From NCBI GenBank assembly GCA_937966095.1, contig CALCKF010000108.1:1-7458 (forward strand): a DNA stretch of 7,458 nucleotides, read 5' to 3'. Origin of the DNA: an uncultured Eubacterium sp. (GTDB taxonomy: Bacteria > Bacillota > Clostridia > Peptostreptococcales > Anaerovoracaceae). The notes under the pieces are model-generated. The model saw only the letters and a list, made by a program, of their open reading frames with translations. It ran no database searches and was not told where the DNA came from. A program made the translations under genes and the position numbers. This document shows, in pieces, positions 1 through 4,493 of the stretch. Every line of letters begins with the position of its first letter. Position 1 is the stretch's first letter.

Positions 1-2
1 AG

Positions 3-10
3 AAGGAGGT
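3..10 (+). promoter_or_regulatory. Strong Shine-Dalgarno sequence ahead of the ATG at 16
   Basis: AAGGAGGT lies 5 nt upstream of ATG 16-18. This is a near-perfect anti-16S complement at good spacing, so it marks ATG 16 as a genuine translation start for a reading frame other than the ispA frame. It cannot serve ispA: the ispA frame (frame of base 44) has a TGA at 17-19, and the TTG at 44 is too far away. Strong SD sequences are less typical of Bacteroidota, which is a caveat to assigning the following fragment to that phylum. Confidence 0.6.
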
Positions 11-15
11 TTATT

Positions 16-90
16 ATGAACATTAGAATTCAAGCAATTCATTTTGACGCAACCCCTTGCCGGAGACGGTCTTCAGGCTGCGGCTTTTGA
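16..90 (+). pseudogene. N-terminal fragment resembling a ribosome hibernation factor (HPF/RaiA), broken by a junction
   Basis: The frame from ATG 16 reads MNIRIQAIHFDAT over its first 13 codons and then continues as an unrelated Cys/Arg/Ser/Gly-rich stretch to a TGA at 88-90 (24 codons in all). From memory of the family, the opening resembles the first beta strand of Bacteroidota HPF/YfiA-type proteins, which often begin with a charged I-x-I/V-Q-S/A-I/V-H-F-D-A pattern. Those proteins are about 100 residues long and bind the 30S subunit to form hibernating 100S ribosomes. The match ends at about base 51-54, exactly where the ispA frame starts to look like a polyprenyl synthase. The region from about 55 to 90 is therefore out-of-frame ispA sequence. 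This looks like two unrelated genes joined, either an assembly chimera or a real rearrangement. The assignment rests on a short match. Confidence 0.45.
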
Positions 91-622
91 AACTATGAAC
101 CGAGATCTTTTCATGTATTTTGATGATATAGATGCGTTGAAAAAAAGGATAAGAGCTTCATATGAAATAATCAAAGGTTCCGGATGCAGGGGTATAGTGG
201 CGGGACAGCTGGCAGATATAGAGGCTGAAAATAAAAACTGCTCCAGAGAAATGCTTGACTACATCCATTTAACAAAAACGGCGGCTCTTATCGTAGCTGC
301 TGTAAGAGCCGGTGCATATCTCGGAAATGCAGATGATGAAACATTATCAAACCTGACCATGTATGCAGAAAATCTCGGACTTGCGTTTCAGATATGCGAC
401 GATATTCTGGATGTGGAGGGACAGGAAGAAGAGATGGGTAAAAAAGCAGGTATGGATACAATAAACAAAAAGGCCACATACCCGGCAATATATGGACTGG
501 ATCGTTCGAAGGAGCTTCTGGACAAGCTTACCTGCACTGCGATCGATGCACTGAAACAATATTATGATAATGCGGAGGTTTTCACCAAACTGGCGAAAGC
601 TCTTGCCGTAAGAGGTAAATGA
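44..622 (+). CDS. ispA: Polyprenyl (farnesyl/geranyl) diphosphate synthase, 5'-truncated
   Basis: This is the C-terminal two thirds of an all-alpha trans-isoprenyl diphosphate synthase, which condenses IPP with DMAPP/GPP to give FPP in the cytosol. Recognisable family sequence begins at LAGDGLQAAAFE (residue 5, about base 56). Then come GIVAGQ (50-55), the H-x-x-K-T helix (75-79), and the second Asp-rich motif FQICDDILDV with DDILD at 119-123, which binds Mg-diphosphate, followed by NKKATYPA (141-148). The substrate-binding N-terminal part with the first Asp-rich motif DDxxD is absent: family members are about 290-300 residues and only about 187 are here. The TTG at 44 is merely the first in-frame start-like codon after the TGA at 17-19; it has no SD and is very unlikely to be the native start. 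As it stands the product should be inactive. The gene ends 1 nt before dxs, the usual ispA-dxs pairing. The exact chain length of the product cannot be told. Confidence 0.85.
   Translation: MTQPLAGDGLQAAAFETMNRDLFMYFDDIDALKKRIRASYEIIKGSGCRGIVAGQLADIEAENKNCSREMLDYIHLTKTAALIVAAVRAGAYLGNADDETLSNLTMYAENLGLAFQICDDILDVEGQEEEMGKKAGMDTINKKATYPAIYGLDRSKELLDKLTCTAIDALKQYYDNAEVFTKLAKALAVRGK
611..616 (+). promoter_or_regulatory. Ribosome binding site for dxs inside the end of ispA
   Basis: AGAGGT lies within the last ispA codons, 7 nt upstream of the dxs ATG at 624. The ispA stop (TGA 620-622) falls between the site and the start codon, so dxs translation is probably coupled to ispA termination. Confidence 0.5.
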
Positions 623-623
623 T

Positions 624-2486
624 ATGAACAGATATATAGCAGGTCTTGATCTTCCTGCAGATCTTAAAAATATGGAATATGATCAACTGGAACTGCTGTC
701 ATACGAAATAAGAGATTTCATAATAGAGCATGTTTCAAAGACAGGAGGTCATCTTTCCTCGAATCTTGGAGCTGTAGAACTTTCGATAGCTCTTCATAGG
801 ACATTTGATCCTCCGGAGGACAAGCTCATATGGGATGTGGGACATCAGACGTATGTACACAAGATACTTACAGGCAGAGCTGACAGATTTCCTACAATGA
901 GACAAATGGGAGGTATGAGCGGCTTTCCAAAATCTTCAGAAAGCCCGTACGATATATTCGATACAGGCCACAGCAGCACATCCATTTCTCTGGGGCTTGG
1001 AATGGCTGCCGCAAGAGATCTGTCCGGCGGGAAATATCAAGTGGTTTCAATAATCGGAGATGGTGCGATGACAGGAGGCCTTGCATTTGAAGCGCTCAAT
1101 AATGCAGGCAACATGAATACGAAATTGATAATCGTACTCAATGATAACGGGATGTCCATATCCCACAATACAGGAGGGATATCAAAACATCTTGGTAAAT
1201 TGAGAAGTTCAAGAAAATACATCTCAATGAAGGCGCAGATAAAGAAAAACGTCTCAAAGGTCCCCTGGATAGGGGAAGGCGTTGTAGCGGGCATGCAGCA
1301 TGCCAGAGATTCAATAAAATATGCTGTTATAGATGGAGTGCTGTTTGAGGAGCTGGGAATAAAATATTTCGGACCTATAGACGGACATGATATCAGAGAG
1401 ATGTGTGAAGCATTTGAAATGGCGAAGACGGCGGAAGGGCCGGTTTTCATACATGTGATCACTAAAAAGGGAAAAGGATACAGCCTGGCTGAAGAACGTC
1501 CTAATATATTCCATGGAGTCGGTCCATTCGATATGAAAACAGGGGAGATGATCAAAAAATCCGGCCAGCTTTCCTATTCTGAGGTTTTTGGAAACAAACT
1601 AACGGAAATGGCAGAAAAAGATAACAGGATAGTTGCTGTCAGCGCAGCCATGATGGAAGGAACCGGACTTTCAGGATTCAGCGGGAAGTTTCCTGAAAGA
1701 GCTTTTGATGTCGGTATAGCGGAAGGACATGCCGTGACATTTTCTGCAGGTTTGGCAAAAGCCGGATTAAAACCTTTTGTAGCCATATATTCTACTTTCC
1801 TGCAAAGAGCATATGATCAGATAATGGAAGACATATGTCTGCAGAATCTGCCGGTCGTCCTTTGCGTAGACAGGGCAGGTATAGTAGGAGCCGACGGTGA
1901 GACGCATCATGGGATATTCGATCTGAGTTATCTAAGTCATATGCCCAATATGACTGTAATGGCTCCAAAAGACGGATCTGAACTTGAATCCATGATGGAA
2001 CTGGCGGCAGGGCTGGATGGCCCCTGTGCAATAAGATACCCGAAAGGCTCGGCTGCATCGATCGGGTATGACAAACAACTTGAACCAGGCAAAGCCTGCA
2101 GGCTCAGAAAAGGTTCCGATCTTGATATCTGGGCGATAGGTGCGATGACATCAAAAGCTCTTGAAGCTGCAGATATTCTTGAAGGAAGAGGTATAAGTGC
2201 CGGTGTGGTAAATGCGGCCTTTTTATGCCCTCTTGATACCGATATGCTCAATGATGCCGCAACGGAGGTTGCTTTTGTTGCTACTGTTGAAGATAACGTT
2301 CTGCCAGGCGGATTTGGAGAAAAGATAAACAGCATACTTGTAAACAGTAACGTAAAAACTGTAAATATCGGATGGCCGTCACGATTCATAGAACATGGAA
2401 CATGCGAAGAACTGTACAGTAAATATGGACTGGACAGTGCCTCCATAGCGGAAAGGATAGTGCAGGAATTTGAAAAAAAGACTTGA
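624..2486 (+). CDS. dxs: 1-deoxy-D-xylulose-5-phosphate synthase
   Basis: Dxs is a cytosolic, thiamine-diphosphate-dependent homodimer. It condenses pyruvate and glyceraldehyde-3-phosphate to DXP, the first step of the MEP isoprenoid pathway (and a source for thiamine and pyridoxal). Its 620 residues match the family length. Visible motifs are GHLSSNLGAVEL with His43, DVGHQ with His74, and the ThDP/Mg motif GDGAMTGG (145-152) through EALNNAG with VLNDNGMSIS. The catalytic Glu367 sits in VGIAEGHAVTF. DRAGIVGADGETHHG (416-430) carries the Arg, Asp and His substrate residues. The C-terminal transketolase domain has ATVEDNVLPGGFG (553-565). The start is supported because LKNMEYDQLELLSYEIR aligns with the N-terminus of Bacillota Dxs. 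Two positions differ from the commonest consensus: AEG instead of AEQ/AEE before the conserved His, and AAMMEGTGL instead of AAMPxGTGL. Neither removes a known catalytic residue. Confidence 0.97.
   Translation: MNRYIAGLDLPADLKNMEYDQLELLSYEIRDFIIEHVSKTGGHLSSNLGAVELSIALHRTFDPPEDKLIWDVGHQTYVHKILTGRADRFPTMRQMGGMSGFPKSSESPYDIFDTGHSSTSISLGLGMAAARDLSGGKYQVVSIIGDGAMTGGLAFEALNNAGNMNTKLIIVLNDNGMSISHNTGGISKHLGKLRSSRKYISMKAQIKKNVSKVPWIGEGVVAGMQHARDSIKYAVIDGVLFEELGIKYFGPIDGHDIREMCEAFEMAKTAEGPVFIHVITKKGKGYSLAEERPNIFHGVGPFDMKTGEMIKKSGQLSYSEVFGNKLTEMAEKDNRIVAVSAAMMEGTGLSGFSGKFPERAFDVGIAEGHAVTFSAGLAKAGLKPFVAIYSTFLQRAYDQIMEDICLQNLPVVLCVDRAGIVGADGETHHGIFDLSYLSHMPNMTVMAPKDGSELESMMELAAGLDGPCAIRYPKGSAASIGYDKQLEPGKACRLRKGSDLDIWAIGAMTSKALEAADILEGRGISAGVVNAAFLCPLDTDMLNDAATEVAFVATVEDNVLPGGFGEKINSILVNSNVKTVNIGWPSRFIEHGTCEELYSKYGLDSASIAERIVQEFEKKT
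2452..2457 (+). promoter_or_regulatory. Probable ribosome binding site deciding the TTG start of tlyA
   Basis: AAAGGA is 12 nt upstream of TTG 2470, within the 3' end of dxs. A closer AGGA (2464-2467) leaves only 2 nt to the TTG and is probably too near to act. The spacing is a little long, consistent with a weak, coupled start. Confidence 0.35.
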
Positions 2487-3261
2487 TGTGATTTTAACTG
2501 AAAGAGGTTTACTGCCTTCAAGGGAGAAAGCCAGGGCCTCCATTATGGCAGGTCTTGTACTGGTAGATGGGCAGCGTATAGATAAACCTGGAACACCTGT
2601 AGATGAAAATGCTGATATATCGATAAAAGAAAACCTCTGCCGGTACGTGAGCAGAGGAGGACTTAAGCTGGAGAAAGCTATAGAAACATTCGGCATAACA
2701 CTTGGAAATTTGACGGCGGTGGATATCGGTGCATCTACCGGCGGGTTCACGGACTGTATGCTGAAAAGCGGTGCAAAGAAAGTGTTTGCCATAGATGTGG
2801 GATACGGACAGTTGGACTGGAAGCTCAGAAACGATCCTCGTGTGGTCAATATGGAAAAAACCAACATAAGATATCTTGATACTGATGCCATAGACAGGGA
2901 TGTTGATTTTATCAGCATCGATGTCTCGTTTATTTCGCTTAAGCTGGTGTTTCCGGTGGCGGCGAAGCTGCTGTCTTCCGAAGGCACCCTGGTATGCCTT
3001 GTAAAGCCGCAGTTTGAAGCAGGCAAGGATCAGGTAGGAAAAAAGGGGATAGTAAGGGATCCGGAAGTACATAAGGAAGTAATAGTCAATGTTATAGGAT
3101 ACGGCATGGACAACGGGCTGTTTCCTCACGGACTGACATATTCTCCGGTGACAGGTACGAAAGGAAACATAGAGTACCTTTTATGTATGAAAAAATATCC
3201 GGCGGCCGAAAAGCCTGATACGGAAAAGATAGTATACGATTCTCATCTTGAACTGGAATGA
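2470..3261 (+). CDS. tlyA: TlyA family rRNA (cytidine-2'-O)-methyltransferase
   Basis: This is an S4-domain plus FtsJ/RrmJ-fold methyltransferase of 263 residues, close to the roughly 268 of mycobacterial TlyA. The family uses S-adenosylmethionine to 2'-O-methylate cytidines in 23S rRNA (C1920), and in some members also 16S rRNA (C1409), which sets capreomycin sensitivity. The S4 RNA-binding domain covers about residues 3-60 (RLDVILTERG, SREKARASIMAG, VLVDG). A short linker RYV (58-60) is followed by SRGGLKL. The SAM-binding loop is VDIGASTGGFTDC (84-96). The expected K-D-K-E tetrad is present as K66, D151 (SIDVSF), K179 (LVKPQFE) and E235 (GNIEYLL). The start is a TTG overlapping dxs by 17 nt; it places MKKRLDVIL exactly where the family begins and no in-frame ATG precedes the S4 core. 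Whether both rRNA sites are modified cannot be read here. Confidence 0.93.
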   Translation: MKKRLDVILTERGLLPSREKARASIMAGLVLVDGQRIDKPGTPVDENADISIKENLCRYVSRGGLKLEKAIETFGITLGNLTAVDIGASTGGFTDCMLKSGAKKVFAIDVGYGQLDWKLRNDPRVVNMEKTNIRYLDTDAIDRDVDFISIDVSFISLKLVFPVAAKLLSSEGTLVCLVKPQFEAGKDQVGKKGIVRDPEVHKEVIVNVIGYGMDNGLFPHGLTYSPVTGTKGNIEYLLCMKKYPAAEKPDTEKIVYDSHLELE

Positions 3262-3272
3262 CTTAAATTTAT

Positions 3273-3280
3273 AAAGGAGA
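3273..3280 (+). promoter_or_regulatory. Shine-Dalgarno sequence of the aminotransferase gene
   Basis: AAAGGAGA lies 5 nt upstream of ATG 3286, in the 24-nt gap after tlyA. It fixes the start. The gap is otherwise A/T-rich, with no hairpin or recognisable -35/-10 pair. Confidence 0.75.
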
Positions 3281-3285
3281 ACAGA

Positions 3286-4476
3286 ATGAATATATCAAAA
3301 AAAATATCAAAAATGCAGAATTCACCGATAAGAAAATTCAATATGCTGGCTTTGGAAGCAGAAAACAGCGGAAAGAAGATCTATCGTTTAAATATAGGGC
3401 AGCCTGATATAGAAACCCCTGAATGTTTTTTCAGAGCAGTAAGGAATTTTGACGAAAAAGTACTGGCTTATTCGGAATCAGGCGGAGAAATGGCTTTACA
3501 GGATGCCATATGCGAATATATGAGAAGCTATGATATGGAATTCAGGCGCGACGATATAATGATAACAAATGGAGGATCAGAAGCTCTCAGCATGATTTTC
3601 ACAAGCATTCTTGACCCTGAAGACGAGGTGATAATCGCCGAGCCTTTTTATTCAAATTATCATACTTTTGTCACTGCCGCAGGAGGCAATATAAGACCTA
3701 TCACGACAAATGCAGAAGACGGATATGACTACGCAAAAAAAGATCTTATCGAGAAATCCATAACCGACAGGACGAAAGCTATATGCTGTATCACACCGGG
3801 AAATCCTACAGGAAGGGTGCTTTCAATAGAAGATATGAAGCTTATAGGTGAAATTGCCATAGAACACGATCTGTGGATAATTTCAGATGAGGTATACCGC
3901 GAATTTGCATATGACGGCAGAGGAATAGCATCATTCGGAATGATACCGGAACTTCAGGACAGGGTAGTAATAATAGATTCCGTATCAAAACGTTTCTCTG
4001 CGTGCGGAGCAAGAGTAGGATTTCTGATAAGCAAGAATGCTGAGATAATGGAGTCTGCAATGAAGCTGGCGCAGGGACGGCTTTGCTGTGCCACCCTTGA
4101 TCAGATAGGTGCCGCTGCCTTGTACAGTCTCGGCAAAAGTTACTATGATACGATGCGAACCGAATACGAGGCCAGAAGAGATGCTGTATATGAGGAACTC
4201 ATGAAGATACCCGGGATAATATGCCGTAAGCCTGGAGGTTCGTTCTATATCATGGCAAAGCTTCCTGTCGATGATGTGGAAGATTTTCTTGTATATCTTC
4301 TTACAGAGTTCGATGATAACGGCGAAACCGTGATGTTTTCTCCTGCAGAGGGATTCTATGCCACTCCCGGTCTTGGAAGGGATGAGATACGTATAGCATA
4401 TGTGCTTAATAGAGAAGACATGAAAAGAGGCGTCGAACTTATAAGACTGGGTATCGAAAGCTATAACAACAGATAA
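3286..4476 (+). CDS. PLP-dependent class I/II aminotransferase (aspartate-aminotransferase-like)
   Basis: This is a fold-type I, PLP-dependent aminotransferase of 396 residues, the usual length for the family and presumably a cytosolic dimer. Visible motifs are RLNIGQPDIETP (34-45), the PLP-stacking region TNGGSEAL (94-101), PGNPTG with Asn173, and ISDEVY with Asp201 (pyridine-N contact) and Tyr204. The Schiff-base lysine is K235 in SVSKRFSACGARVG, followed by Arg243 for the cofactor phosphate. IRIAY carries Arg369, the likely alpha-carboxylate clamp. The SVSKRxSxCGAR signature resembles a subgroup commonly labelled aspartate aminotransferase, but substrate cannot be assigned from motifs; aromatic or branched substrates remain possible. 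It is co-directional with its neighbours and separated from them by 24 and 17 nt, so it is probably co-transcribed. Nothing ties its chemistry to rRNA methylation or mismatch repair. The N-terminus carries a short lysine-rich ISKKISK repeat. Confidence 0.93.
   Translation: MNISKKISKMQNSPIRKFNMLALEAENSGKKIYRLNIGQPDIETPECFFRAVRNFDEKVLAYSESGGEMALQDAICEYMRSYDMEFRRDDIMITNGGSEALSMIFTSILDPEDEVIIAEPFYSNYHTFVTAAGGNIRPITTNAEDGYDYAKKDLIEKSITDRTKAICCITPGNPTGRVLSIEDMKLIGEIAIEHDLWIISDEVYREFAYDGRGIASFGMIPELQDRVVIIDSVSKRFSACGARVGFLISKNAEIMESAMKLAQGRLCCATLDQIGAAALYSLGKSYYDTMRTEYEARRDAVYEELMKIPGIICRKPGGSFYIMAKLPVDDVEDFLVYLLTEFDDNGETVMFSPAEGFYATPGLGRDEIRIAYVLNREDMKRGVELIRLGIESYNNR
3292..3313 (+). repeat. Short tandem direct repeat at the aminotransferase start
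   Basis: ATATCAAAAA occurs twice, at 3292-3301 and 3304-3313, with a 12-nt period that keeps frame and encodes the ISKK/ISK duplication at the N-terminus. It contains an A8 tract at 3297-3304. Because the period is a multiple of three, gain or loss of a unit would not shift frame, whereas slippage in the A tract would. Confidence 0.6.
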
Positions 4477-4477
4477 C

Positions 4478-4484
4478 AGGAGGT
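4478..4484 (+). promoter_or_regulatory. Shine-Dalgarno sequence of mutS
   Basis: AGGAGGT begins 1 nt after the aminotransferase stop (TAA 4474-4476) and ends 9 nt before ATG 4494. It is a strong site that confirms the mutS start and argues that mutS is efficiently translated independently of coupling. Confidence 0.8.
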
Positions 4485-4493
4485 CTTTCCGCG

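Noticed and set aside
44..46. TTG 44 as the genuine start of a short 192-aa prenyl synthase
   Set aside because: There is no SD at proper distance, the first residues (TQP) do not fit the family, and the first catalytic Asp-rich motif would be missing. The TTG is only the first start-like codon after an in-frame stop created at the junction.
1286..1310. Palindrome-like GGGCATGCAGCATGCC inside dxs
   Set aside because: It is a short GCATGC-centred inverted repeat within a conserved coding region (AGMQHA), explained by codon content. No regulatory context.
1037..1555. Antisense open frame (172 codons) opposite dxs
   Set aside because: Its hydrophobic stretches mimic membrane segments but arise from the complement of conserved Dxs codons; no independent coding signal.
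1937..2521. Antisense open frame (194 codons) opposite the 3' half of dxs
   Set aside because: Ser/Pro/Ala-rich low-information translation of the complement of dxs; no motif is visible.
2379..3026. Antisense open frame (215 codons) opposite the dxs/tlyA boundary
   Set aside because: It lies across two confidently identified genes, has no family resemblance and no convincing ribosome binding site.
3262..3285. Possible promoter or terminator between tlyA and the aminotransferase
   Set aside because: The 24-nt gap is A/T-rich but holds only the SD. There is no inverted repeat with a T tract and no room for a -35/-10 pair within the gap.
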